A stretch of 64,000 bases of DNA, taken from positions 1,714,297 through 1,778,296 of the forward strand of contig NC_012966.1 of assembly GCF_000027005.1 (NCBI RefSeq), in the 5' to 3' direction. Below the pieces are notes generated by a model that was given only the letters and a program-made list of their open reading frames with translations, was not told the origin of the DNA and did no database searches. The stretch comes from Komagataella phaffii GS115 (Eukaryota > Ascomycota > Pichiomycetes > Pichiales > Pichiaceae). Shown one piece after another: positions 21,914 to 30,841 of this stretch. How positions within the stretch are numbered: position 1 is the first letter of the stretch; the number at the start of each line of letters is the position of its first letter. Both the position numbers and the translations under genes were made by a program.

Positions 21914-23512
21914 TCACCAAGCATCTTCAATGCTGACGCAGGCCAAGTCACGTGATATCCTTCTTACTTTTTCCTTATCAGTGTAAAATGCGTTTCGTAA
22001 GGTACTATAAGAAGGAAAGGGTCCCCAATTTGGAGTCATGCAGACATGTCCTGCAGAACATTCCTCACACCTATAAAATGAGGCCCAGTCAAGCATAGTA
22101 ATAATTTCTGAAAGACGACCATGTAATGAGGCTAGATCAAACGACGTCAGATTCCTGGTTTCTTTGTGCATTGCAAGACCGCGATGCGTATCAAATAAAA
22201 ATGTGACAACATGTTCTACGACTACCCGCAAAGCACTATGAATTAAAACCTCTGAATCAGAGTGTATAGGAAAGATTGGTATAGTCAAGTCATCAACCGC
22301 ACTTTCTATTGCCTGTTTATATCTGATATCAAGTTCTTCTACAGAGCTGTCCAGATACCGTATCGCGTGGTTGCCCAATAGAAGATATGCACGATTGGCA
22401 AATTCAGCTATGTTGGTTTCAGCTGCCGTATAGTTTTGTAATGATAAAAGAAAGGGCGTATACTTATCCATGCAACGACCGATAAGGGCCTTCCAGTCGT
22501 TTGCTGGAGTTTTCGTATCCTTTTTTGGCATTTTCAGTGCCTTGTGGACTTCTTGTCTCATAGATCGAATTAATTTCGGAGAGGAATCCAGCAAACGTCG
22601 CTTATATGCGTCTATCGCAAAGGATTGTCGATTGATAGGAGTTATCAAAGACAATAAGTCAATCTCAAGAGGTATGAATCCGTGATCTCTAGTTGCCACC
22701 GCTAAGTGTTCGTAGTTCTTTAGCTTTAATAGGGTGGCCGTATCGGAAACTGAAAGGCCTGATGTTTCAGAGATATACTGAAGGGAGACGTTGCTATAAA
22801 TATGGTATTCCTGTAAGTTGCAAAGAATAACCTCAAAGTCAGCCTCCATTCTGATAATTCCATCAATATCGTAGATTTCGCAAATCTCTCGAGCTAAAAT
22901 CTCCTCGTTAACTATTTCAGAAAGATTGCGGCCAGCAAGAAGCAATTGAGAATCCATATTGCCAGCCGTAGTTTTTGCAGCAGAGTTTCCGTCCAAAAGC
23001 AGCAGGCGATTAAGGTCTCGAGTCAGCTTCAACGAAAGCAGTCGTCTGTCTCCAAAACATAGTGGTGTCACGGAGTTGAATGTGGTGCCAGATCCAAAAT
23101 CAACATCTCTCTTTTTCATACCACTTCCTCTAACGGGTCGGAAGTTATAGGAGACCTCATAATTAAACGCATAGTACTCAGGGGACGCAAGATCGGTGGT
23201 ATTACAGCTGGTATGATAAAGCGTGGTACCTTTGGGCAAAGACGCAAGAACCATAGACATACCGTTTGGGTGAATACTTGAGCCTTTAACATCAAAAAGA
23301 TCGTGAATCATATTGAAAATAATAGAAGCATTACCCAAGTCCATCTCAACAGTACTTTTCAGTCGATACGGCAGAAGGGGCGCTGAATTTTCTTGCGTAG
23401 CAGAAAACATAGTTTGTGACTGAATATCCCATACTAAAAGTAAAATGACTAGAATTTGAGCCGTTATAACGATCGAAATCTTATGACTACTGGAAAGCCA
23501 GTCATTAAACAT
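21914..23512 (-). CDS. uncharacterised fungal protein with N-terminal signal anchor
   Basis: The 532-residue protein has a short cytoplasmic N-terminus and one hydrophobic anchor (about 13-30), then a large, probably luminal or extracellular, domain with potential N-glycosylation sites. It shares motifs with a family of uncharacterised fungal proteins that I recall without a name: SSIHPNGMS, KGTTLYH, the RDLNRLLLLDG.SAAKT..G segment, and a strong DGIIRMEADFEVILC block. A Cys cluster CEEC..GHVC..P.WGP lies near the C-terminus. The motifs around Arg-Asp-Leu and Gly-Ile-Ile-Arg-Met-Glu are suggestive of an enzyme-like fold, but I do not know the activity. I considered a PIG-S/Gpi17 protein of similar length and rejected it, since no C-terminal membrane helix is seen. 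Confidence 0.7.
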   Translation of the reverse strand: MFNDWLSSSHKISIVITAQILVILLLVWDIQSQTMFSATQENSAPLLPYRLKSTVEMDLGNASIIFNMIHDLFDVKGSSIHPNGMSMVLASLPKGTTLYHTSCNTTDLASPEYYAFNYEVSYNFRPVRGSGMKKRDVDFGSGTTFNSVTPLCFGDRRLLSLKLTRDLNRLLLLDGNSAAKTTAGNMDSQLLLAGRNLSEIVNEEILAREICEIYDIDGIIRMEADFEVILCNLQEYHIYSNVSLQYISETSGLSVSDTATLLKLKNYEHLAVATRDHGFIPLEIDLLSLITPINRQSFAIDAYKRRLLDSSPKLIRSMRQEVHKALKMPKKDTKTPANDWKALIGRCMDKYTPFLLSLQNYTAAETNIAEFANRAYLLLGNHAIRYLDSSVEELDIRYKQAIESAVDDLTIPIFPIHSDSEVLIHSALRVVVEHVVTFLFDTHRGLAMHKETRNLTSFDLASLHGRLSEIITMLDWASFYRCEECSAGHVCMTPNWGPFPSYSTLRNAFYTDKEKVRRISRDLACVSIEDAW

Positions 23513-23684
23513 AAGGAGTGTTATCAGGTCCGTAAATGTAAACTGTGGTAAAATGTTTGGGTTTGGGCTATATATATCTGATCCCTTAAAGTCGAGCGTA
23601 AAAGGAAGGTCGAAGTACGAACAAAAAAAAAAAAAATGTGTGCCACACAGTATACGGGAGCTAAAAAGTGCTCTACAAAATCAA

Positions 23685-24860
23685 TTACGAGCCCAGTGTA
23701 TCCGGATAGTACACAAATGCTAGTGCAATAATTAGGTAGGTGCTCAGCAACATTGCACCCTCTAGCCAATTCGATTCTCCGTCTAAAATCAAATAATTTG
23801 TTATCAACACTGCTACGAACATGACTGCAGTTTCAAACGTTGAAAAAAACAGAGACATCTGTGTACCACTCACCCAACCGACTAGCACCATAAACGGGGT
23901 AACAAATAGGGAGATTTGAAGAGACGAGCCTACAGCTACACCAACTGCGAGATCCATCTTGTCTTTATAGGCCACGACAACGGCAGTAAAGTGCTCCGCA
24001 GCATTTCCGACGATAGGTATCACAATTAGACCAATGAAAGTTTTGGAGACTCCGGTAGAGGCCACAATGTCGTCGATAGATCCAACTAATTTATCTGCAG
24101 ATATGCTCACCAATAACGTCGCTAGCAACAAAGTGGTTAGCGCCCACTTAACTTCTAGTGGCTTTTCTTGGAGAGACATTTCGGATAAGGCGTCATCTTC
24201 CCTACCTTCTGCCTCTTGAAATAGCCGCTTGTGAGTTTTCAGTTGGAAAACAAGAAAGAACACATACATTAGCAGCAGGATGAGTGCCGATCCTCGCGAT
24301 AATTTTAGGATTTGATCTTCATTGTATGCTGTTCTAGGTAACGAAGCGTGAAAAGCAGCAGGTAGTAACAGACCAATCATCGAAAGAGCCAAAAGAGATG
24401 ACATTGTTTGAGCTACCGTTTGATTGAACCTCTGCTGCTCTCGGTTGTAGCCACCGGCAACAAAGCAACAACCAAGAACCAAAAGAAGATTCGACAGAAT
24501 ACTCCCAAGCATCGATGCTTGAACAACTCGAATTTGATTTTGGCGAATAGCAATTAGTGATACAATCAGTTCTATTGCATTGCCAAATGTTGCATTCAAA
24601 AGGCCTCCCAAAGTTTGCCCTACCCGTTCACTCAGTTGTTCAGTAGAATATGAAAGAATAGCGGCCAAGGGAATGATCACAAGGAAATTGAAGGAGAACA
24701 CCCATAAAGCAGACCATCCTAAGTAATCAACAAGCAATCCAAATGGGAACAGAAAAAGGAGAATGTTCAAGGGTGAACAATATAAGACTCTTTTTAACGT
24801 TGATCTTGATCTTAATGATGGTTGTAGCAACGTCTCATTTTCGGATTGATCGTAAACCAT
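23685..24860 (-). CDS. Vcx1-like vacuolar Ca2+/H+ exchanger
   Basis: The 391-residue membrane protein has about eleven hydrophobic helices. Both alpha-repeats of the CaCA/CAX superfamily are visible: [19 protein letters not shown] (about 88-106) and [18 protein letters not shown] (about 280-297), each with the Asn/Glu pair that binds calcium. An acidic loop with [12 protein letters not shown] separates the halves. Vcx1 uses the vacuolar proton gradient to load Ca2+ into the vacuole. An A-tract of 13 lies about 50 bp after the stop. A CACGTG box lies at 24938-24943, about 78 bp upstream of the start. Yeasts often carry several CAX paralogues, so exact orthology to VCX1 is not settled. Confidence 0.85.
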   Translation of the reverse strand: MVYDQSENETLLQPSLRSRSTLKRVLYCSPLNILLFLFPFGLLVDYLGWSALWVFSFNFLVIIPLAAILSYSTEQLSERVGQTLGGLLNATFGNAIELIVSLIAIRQNQIRVVQASMLGSILSNLLLVLGCCFVAGGYNREQQRFNQTVAQTMSSLLALSMIGLLLPAAFHASLPRTAYNEDQILKLSRGSALILLLMYVFFLVFQLKTHKRLFQEAEGREDDALSEMSLQEKPLEVKWALTTLLLATLLVSISADKLVGSIDDIVASTGVSKTFIGLIVIPIVGNAAEHFTAVVVAYKDKMDLAVGVAVGSSLQISLFVTPFMVLVGWVSGTQMSLFFSTFETAVMFVAVLITNYLILDGESNWLEGAMLLSTYLIIALAFVYYPDTLGS

Positions 24861-25340
24861 TGGGAAGTAAATTTGGAAGGTGTAGAAAAGTAAAGCTAAA
24901 CAAGGCTCGAATCTTCTGTGCCTCTAGTTCTACTGTTCACGTGCTCTTTACTTTGAACGTTTTATCCCATGTTTAGTGAAGAAAAACTCCTGGCATTCGC
25001 GAAAAGTGATACTTTTGAGTGAAATCTTATTGTCAAAGTGAACTGTAACGGTAGAGTTTCTTGATAGCGTAGCGTATCCATCTATCAATAGAGTAGGAGT
25101 GAAAGATACTTTACTCTTTCGTTTGGAACTCTAACTGATAGTGTCTCTCTTTCGAATATTGGAATAGAGTACAACTAAATTGGCCTTTAACCGAGGTATC
25201 AGGTTGCACCAGGATATGGTCTAATCAAGACAAAGTTTCAGAACCCCCCACCGTAGTTTAAGCAGCTATAATTGAAAAATTACTGACACTTATATTTCTA
25301 CATAAGTCAAAGAATTTGAATTCTTGAACAAGCAGCCACA
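24861..25340. other. intergenic, VCX1-like promoter
   Basis: This 480 bp region separates two minus-strand genes. It contains a CACGTG E-box at 24938-24943. Nothing else is recognised. Confidence 0.45.
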
Positions 25341-26390
25341 TCACTCTACCGCGCACCAGCTCAATCTCTTTGTAGTAGTCTTCGATTCCAATACTTCGAC
25401 TGCAAGTTGTTGGACATTCTTTAACTGATATGGTGCTAGTATCTTAAAATTACCTTTCGAGATCTGGGATAACTGGTAATTAGGAACAAGCATTATGCCT
25501 TTGCGAAATAGATCTTCCGCCTTCAAGTCATTCGTTATATACTCGTCTGCAACAGATTTGTAGTTCTTATTCATCACAAGAAGTTTGTTGACATGCCTTA
25601 GCATTGCGCATTGAAGCAAAAGCAAGACCCCGTGTATTGTTTGGTCACTGGTCTTGGTCTGCAGGAAGTGTGCATAAGTAACCATTTCTTGCCAGTTGTC
25701 TCCTAAGATGTCATCGGAGTAGGCTCGGCTAAAGAGTAGTAATGCATCAAGACCAACCAAAACACCTTCCACGAGTTCAGATGAACCTTTTAATAACTTC
25801 AGGTCACTTTGATGCCGGCACAACTGGGCGAGTTTCGTATAGTTAACTCTGATCTTGCACTCCAGAACGGGAATAGGATTGACTTTTTGCTTCCGAGAAA
25901 CGATTTGCTCTCTCTTCGTCTGGCTTTTCACTTTATATCGCACGGAATCAATGGATGGAACTCCTAAAGCTCCTAACTTCGATGATTTGCTAGCCATGAC
26001 TCTGTGGGACATTTTCTTGCATCTCGTTTGTAACCTGTCTGTTCCTACACTAAGTTTATGAGAGGCTACTTTGGATTCTAGCCTCGGTGGTAAAGTGGGA
26101 GATAACAACGGCATAAGGCAAGAACCAGAAGTACCATAACGGTCTGGTAAAGTTGGTGATAACTTAATTGGAAGAGTGTAAGTAAGACGTGGCTTGTAAT
26201 AAGGCTTTCCATCAAAAAGGTTCTCCGGGTTGGAGTTTGTGAGGCTCACATCTTTGATCAGTCTTTCAATATAAATTGGTAACGTTGATGACAATGCCGG
26301 AGGTAATTTCTGTAGTTGTTGATATACGCAGATAACAGATTCAAATCTCCATTGGTTTTCATCATTGTGGCTTAAATTAGATCTGAACAT
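25341..26390 (-). CDS. protein of unknown function with LSPTLP motifs
   Basis: I do not recognise this 349-residue protein. Visible features are three similar short motifs in the first third (LSSTLP at 33-38, LSPTLP at 77-82 and LSPTLP at 96-101), a basic central region rich in Lys/Arg/Ser (about 105-170), and a predominantly helical C-terminal 180 residues. There is no signal peptide or membrane helix. The spaced Pro-containing motifs and basic stretch look like a nuclear scaffold or docking protein, which is inference. It diverges from THP3 with only 138 bp between start codons, so the pair may share a promoter. The frame is complete from an ATG at 26390. Confidence 0.65.
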   Translation of the reverse strand: MFRSNLSHNDENQWRFESVICVYQQLQKLPPALSSTLPIYIERLIKDVSLTNSNPENLFDGKPYYKPRLTYTLPIKLSPTLPDRYGTSGSCLMPLLSPTLPPRLESKVASHKLSVGTDRLQTRCKKMSHRVMASKSSKLGALGVPSIDSVRYKVKSQTKREQIVSRKQKVNPIPVLECKIRVNYTKLAQLCRHQSDLKLLKGSSELVEGVLVGLDALLLFSRAYSDDILGDNWQEMVTYAHFLQTKTSDQTIHGVLLLLQCAMLRHVNKLLVMNKNYKSVADEYITNDLKAEDLFRKGIMLVPNYQLSQISKGNFKILAPYQLKNVQQLAVEVLESKTTTKRLSWCAVE

Positions 26391-26528
26391 GGTAGTATTT
26401 AAAAATGGATCTCTTTGCAGATTTACTCAATATAGCGAAAAAAGGAGACATTCGTTACAAAATATGAAGATAATTCGCCTCATAACTCGATTAATCAAAA
26501 CAGACGGTCCAGTTCTTCTTTTGGTAGT

Positions 26529-27929
26529 ATGTCAGAATGGCCCTCAGCTTTGGAAAATTTTGTAAGTCATTGTTTCCAGCGTGCCAACATTGAGAGCTTT
26601 CCACCCGGCAAAAAAAAAGAACTCCAAAAACAGTTGACGCAAATCATCAATTTAGCAATTCTTGAAAACAAACTTAATTCTAATAACTGGTCCAAACAAA
26701 AGCTACCAATATTTGGAGAAGCAAGAGAGTTAGAATTGGAGCAGAAAATGGGAAATGTTTATCCAATTACTGTTTCTAGTCGAAGAAGTGACTTGATGCA
26801 TCAAGAGGCAGTTCAACCATCTGAGCCTTTAGTTCCCTCCGAAAGCCAACAAAAGAAAAAGTCTAGAGAATTGCGATTTAAGATCACTAAAAAAAGTTCT
26901 GTATCACCCGCAAATAAAATACAAGTTGCTTGTGACTTGAATTGTAAACTTGTGGGAACTAACACCTCTATCGAGAAAGATTATTATAGACTTACATCTC
27001 ATCCGGATCCTTCCATGGTAAGACCTTTGCCTATTTTAAAGAAATCGTTGCAGCATCTTTACGCCAAATATCAAAGTCTAGAACGTTTCAAAGCTCTCAG
27101 CAAGGCAGAGTACAGCTATTTTTTGAATCAACTGAAATCCCTAAGGCAAGACCTCACAGTGCAAGACATTCAGAATCAGTTCACTGTTAAAGTTTACGAA
27201 TTTAATACTCAATTGGCGATTCAAAATGAAGATTTTGGTGAGCTTAATCAATGTTTGACTCAGCTGGCGCAATTGTACACTGTATCAACTATGGGTCATA
27301 CTTATTACTATTCTGATACTGGCAAATACAACCAAGAGCACAACTGTTTTCTTGCCAAGGATCTTTGTGAGGATCGAAACCATATCAATATGTTCAAATT
27401 TACGAGTTATAGAATTTTATATTTTCTTCTCATAGACGCCCCCTGGGAATTGCTAAAAATAAGGCAGGATTTATTCAACCGTGGTCAACAGTATGCAATT
27501 CGTCACAACAAATTTCTTTTGAAGTCATTCAAGCTTTCGGATCTCATAACCGCCATGGATTATATTCATATCAAGGACGAATATTCATTCCTCGTGAATA
27601 TGGACTCAGATGTCTGCAATTTAAGGACAGTGTTTGATGACGAACATATGACTTTGAACCAAGACGACTGGTTTTTCTATAAGATACTCTACCATAAGAT
27701 TTTCTTACGAGAACAGCTGAAGGCCCTGATAACTATAAGCAAATCTTATCGACAGATATCCCTCTACTACTTGAAAAATCTACTGATGGATTTAGTATTC
27801 TTGGAAAAGAATAAGTTATCTCGTTTCATTGAGAATGGTGAGGTATTTAACTGCACGAGCGCAAGATCATTACTGCTTCAAATAGAGAAGAAGCAGCTAT
27901 CAAAGATAGATATCAAGGGTCAGGTATGA
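26529..27929 (+). CDS. THP3: Thp3-like SAC3/GANP-family protein
   Basis: The 466-residue protein carries the family pattern of Thp3/LENG8: DYYRLTSHPDPSMVRPL (151-167), LKSLRQDLTVQ (202-212), the FTVKVYE segment, and a C-terminal SAC3/GANP/PCI helical domain. Thp3 works with Csn12 in transcription elongation and mRNA maturation at the nucleus. Length agrees with S. cerevisiae Thp3 (about 470). Its last 17 bases overlap the 3' end of COG1 on the other strand. Confidence 0.85.
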   Translation: MSEWPSALENFVSHCFQRANIESFPPGKKKELQKQLTQIINLAILENKLNSNNWSKQKLPIFGEARELELEQKMGNVYPITVSSRRSDLMHQEAVQPSEPLVPSESQQKKKSRELRFKITKKSSVSPANKIQVACDLNCKLVGTNTSIEKDYYRLTSHPDPSMVRPLPILKKSLQHLYAKYQSLERFKALSKAEYSYFLNQLKSLRQDLTVQDIQNQFTVKVYEFNTQLAIQNEDFGELNQCLTQLAQLYTVSTMGHTYYYSDTGKYNQEHNCFLAKDLCEDRNHINMFKFTSYRILYFLLIDAPWELLKIRQDLFNRGQQYAIRHNKFLLKSFKLSDLITAMDYIHIKDEYSFLVNMDSDVCNLRTVFDDEHMTLNQDDWFFYKILYHKIFLREQLKALITISKSYRQISLYYLKNLLMDLVFLEKNKLSRFIENGEVFNCTSARSLLLQIEKKQLSKIDIKGQV

Positions 27930-29787
27930 GCAATAAAGGAACAAATAAAAACCTGTTTTGTTCATAGACCCTATTAGACGATTTTACATCTCTCTTTCGG
28001 CAGTTTTCTCTCAACTTATCTCTTTTCAGGGATCTTGCTTGTAAAAAGTTTGATAGAAAGTGCTTCTCCAAAAAACAACACCCTTTTGACGATATAATCT
28101 CAGCTATTTTTATCACTATGTGTTCCCTTAAATTGGCGAAACAAGGGTGTCGATAAACATTATGAAATATAACATTGGGCATCAGTAGACAGCAATACTC
28201 ATAAAAAACATCAATAAAACTGTCAAGATCGCCCTCGTGGAGTGCCAAAAACTTGGGCTTCAAGATTTCTAGTTGATGTAAGAGATAGCTCCAGAGCCAT
28301 CTGTTAATCACAGTTGAGTAGTCTATCGGAGATGACATCGCGTCGTTTATACTGGGTAAAGACGAAAGTGAGACCACGGCGAATATGTTACTAATTGACT
28401 GATGAGGAGGCAAGCGGTTCAGGGATTCTAGTAGTGAACGTTGTACTTTATTTAAAAGTTCACTTATTGCACTTTGACATTGTAGAATACGGCCAAGCAG
28501 AAGGGTTCTAAGATTGCAGATTTCAAGCTCTTTTGACTTTTGCACAAAAGTTCTGAGGTCAGTGAGTGGACTGATCTCATTTTCATAAATGCCAAACAAC
28601 TGCAAGTAGTTTGAAACTAACCGGTTTTCAGGAGGTTCAATCAGCGGTAACTTGTCGAGAGACTCAAGTGTTGTGTCACTGAAAGGGCCAAATACTTGTT
28701 GGGAAGAAGCTGATAGTGACAAATCAACATGGTCAATATTGCGAATCACAAGCTTTGAGTAATCATCAAAAAAAAGTTCACTAATTCGAAGCAACAATGA
28801 ATTCGGCTGAATTAGCAAAAGGTCAACTAGTGAAGCTGATTCCTCAAACTGCGATAAAATAGTTTTGAAAAACGAAAATAAACCAGGAACAGATAACTTT
28901 GAGGACTGATCAATGTAGGATTTCAAAATGTCTTCAGAGACATCTCGAAGCCAAATGTTGTATAAAGTATCCACACCACCCATCTCAGTGTTAAAAAACG
29001 TGGCATCCGCTAAACCGTGGTGCCGCTCATTGATGGCCGCCAACGATGAATACAATTTGTAATTGAGGGTTTGGTCTTTCACCATATTACAGATTTGGAT
29101 TGTGCAGACTATGTAGGCGAATTTGTGTTTAATATCAAATATGGTCTTCAAATAGTTGAGTCTTTGATGAAAAAACCATTGCATCAACGAAGTGTAATCT
29201 CTAAATCTGTTCAAGATAATGACGGAGACCAATCCAACTTCCAACTCCTTAATATCCCTATTTTCCTTAACAATCCGCTCCAACAATAAAGTGTCCAGCG
29301 AGACAAATACTCGCTTCAATTGAGTATTGAAAGGTTTACATGAATCTAACTCAGTACCATAAGTATTCAGTATAATGAAATACGTTTCACAAAAATCTAA
29401 TAAGCTTCCGGTATTATCTGAATTTAGCAGCATGTATTCTAACCGGTACAACCAGTTTTTTAAAAGCAAATTCCTGGTCCTACCACTGTGCTTTAGCACA
29501 ACTCTTGGAATAGATTTATAGTATGATTTGATACAGTAGTTATTTTCTTTGAAGCAGATAGTTGCTATATTATGATCTAGGTACACACTACTGTTGTTCA
29601 ATTTGGCTATCTCGTTGGAAATGTTGATTAGATCTCTGTACTTTTCGGCAACCAAATATTTCAATTCAGAATCATGTTGTTGAATTTTTTTTTCCAATTG
29701 AACTACCACTTGGTTGATTGCAGAAACATTGAGTTTCTTAAAAAGGAGGTTGGGCGACTTTTCATCAATTAGCGTTGCCGGCACCAT
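27913..29787 (-). CDS. COG1: conserved oligomeric Golgi subunit Cog1
   Basis: The 624-residue protein begins with the Cog1 N-terminal signature: a helix followed by ELKYLVAEKYRDLI (41-54) and NEIAKLN, the region through which lobe A tethering subunits assemble. The remainder is helical with no catalytic motif. COG tethers retrograde vesicles at the Golgi and keeps glycosyltransferases in place. It is longer than S. cerevisiae Cog1 (417) but within the range of other fungal Cog1 proteins. It overlaps THP3 tail to tail. Alternative CATCHR-family subunits cannot be fully excluded. Confidence 0.75.
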   Translation of the reverse strand: MVPATLIDEKSPNLLFKKLNVSAINQVVVQLEKKIQQHDSELKYLVAEKYRDLINISNEIAKLNNSSVYLDHNIATICFKENNYCIKSYYKSIPRVVLKHSGRTRNLLLKNWLYRLEYMLLNSDNTGSLLDFCETYFIILNTYGTELDSCKPFNTQLKRVFVSLDTLLLERIVKENRDIKELEVGLVSVIILNRFRDYTSLMQWFFHQRLNYLKTIFDIKHKFAYIVCTIQICNMVKDQTLNYKLYSSLAAINERHHGLADATFFNTEMGGVDTLYNIWLRDVSEDILKSYIDQSSKLSVPGLFSFFKTILSQFEESASLVDLLLIQPNSLLLRISELFFDDYSKLVIRNIDHVDLSLSASSQQVFGPFSDTTLESLDKLPLIEPPENRLVSNYLQLFGIYENEISPLTDLRTFVQKSKELEICNLRTLLLGRILQCQSAISELLNKVQRSLLESLNRLPPHQSISNIFAVVSLSSLPSINDAMSSPIDYSTVINRWLWSYLLHQLEILKPKFLALHEGDLDSFIDVFYEYCCLLMPNVIFHNVYRHPCFANLREHIVIKIAEIISSKGCCFLEKHFLSNFLQARSLKRDKLRENCRKRDVKSSNRVYEQNRFLFVPLLLIPDP

Positions 29788-30018
29788 AAGCAGGAAGATG
29801 GTGGACCTATTCTTGAAAATAATCCGAGATAGAACGCGAAGAAGAATTTAGTCTTGTGCACGACTTTTCTCAAGTCTCTATTATCCGGGTAAATATTGCT
29901 TTTGCTATAATCAGGAGCTTGATTACAACTCTAAGGTTTACTCCCATCCCTTATATGATTGATTATCTCCTGATTGAAAACAAAGCACAGTTAACCAACC
30001 TTTTACGAAGAAAAAGTA

Positions 30019-30528
30019 ATGCAAGCAGAAGCAACACCAAGCACCAAGAAAGGGAACAATACCTCAGCAGGCACTAAGTTAAGAAAGTGCAAGGAAATTT
30101 CTATTCCGCCTCAGCGACCTCTACCTAATGGAACAACTGTTAACTTTGGCAACGGCCCAGTACCAAGTTCGAAGGATCCCAGCAGTACTATAGGGAACAA
30201 GAGAAACAACCGAAAAAAGTTATCAAACCAGAAGCAAACGTATGATGTTATATTCAATTCAGACTTGGCTCAACAACAGGTTAAGGGCCAGCAAGATCAT
30301 TCCTCAATTCTGCCTTCATCAGCCTCTCGTGGGGGTGACCACCGAACTACTCCTAAATCTAGTAAAGAACTAGGCTCCGCAAGACCGAACAGCCTGAAAC
30401 AGGGTCAAAATCAAGCGAATAAGCAGAGTAGGGCTCCCAGAATTGCCGCTAAACCAACCAAATATGCTGGCTCATCTTTTCACCAGTCTCCGTCCGCCGT
30501 GTCGTTACCGAAGCCAAGCTTTCTGTAG
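30019..30528 (+). CDS. EDC1/EDC2-like mRNA decapping enhancer
   Basis: The 169-residue protein is basic, Gln/Ser/Asn/Pro-rich and probably disordered. Its C-terminus holds YAGSSFHQSPSAVSLPKPSF, which matches the short Dcp1/Dcp2-activating motif of Edc1, Edc2 and human PNRC2 (Tyr-Ala-Gly-Ser-x-Phe, Ser-Pro, Leu-Pro-x-Pro-x-Phe). Such proteins bind the Dcp1 EVH1 groove by the Pro-rich end and stimulate Dcp2. No other domain is seen. The motif lies at the very end, as in PNRC-type proteins. COG1 diverges 231 bp upstream; YPK9 follows 309 bp downstream. Confidence 0.65.
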   Translation: MQAEATPSTKKGNNTSAGTKLRKCKEISIPPQRPLPNGTTVNFGNGPVPSSKDPSSTIGNKRNNRKKLSNQKQTYDVIFNSDLAQQQVKGQQDHSSILPSSASRGGDHRTTPKSSKELGSARPNSLKQGQNQANKQSRAPRIAAKPTKYAGSSFHQSPSAVSLPKPSFL

Positions 30529-30837
30529 TGAAAGTTAATTGTAAATTTAACTAAATGTTCTTATTATATTTTTATTCTACTACTTGTCGCAATCATCAGA
30601 TTCACTTGGAAGGGTTGTATTTTACATTCTAGTATGGTTCTTGACATTTCAAATCATAACCCAAGGAAATACCGCAGTTCATAATACTGAACTTATTTGT
30701 TACATACGGATAGACGATGGACTCGCAGAGGTCATTGGTAAGAGGAAGCTTTTCTAATCGATGAGGATTACAAAAAAAAAAAAAATGCATTCTCCAGGAC
30801 CTCAACAGGGTGCGAGTTTCTTTATCATTCGGAATTT
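30529..30837. other. intergenic and 5' leader of YPK9
   Basis: This 309 bp region holds a run of A (about 30772-30785) directly followed by an ATG that opens an 18-codon frame overlapping the YPK9 start (listed separately). No other gene is seen. Confidence 0.5.
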
Positions 30838-30841
30838 ATGA
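30785..30841 (+). promoter_or_regulatory. upstream ORF overlapping the YPK9 start
   Basis: An 18-codon frame starts at the ATG at 30785 and ends in TGA at 30839-30841, which overlaps the YPK9 ATG at 30838 as ATGA. It follows an A-rich tract that would be a favourable leader. If transcribed, it should reduce or couple YPK9 translation by reinitiation. It could instead lie upstream of the transcription start. Confidence 0.4.

Noticed and set aside
21914..23512. GPI17 (PIG-S) identity suggested by length and N-terminal anchor
   Set aside because: There is no C-terminal membrane helix, and the internal motifs match an uncharacterised fungal family instead.
23616..23645. A-tract as a retroposon tail
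   Set aside because: It lies just downstream of the VCX1-like gene without target-site duplication or other element sequence; simple homopolymer.
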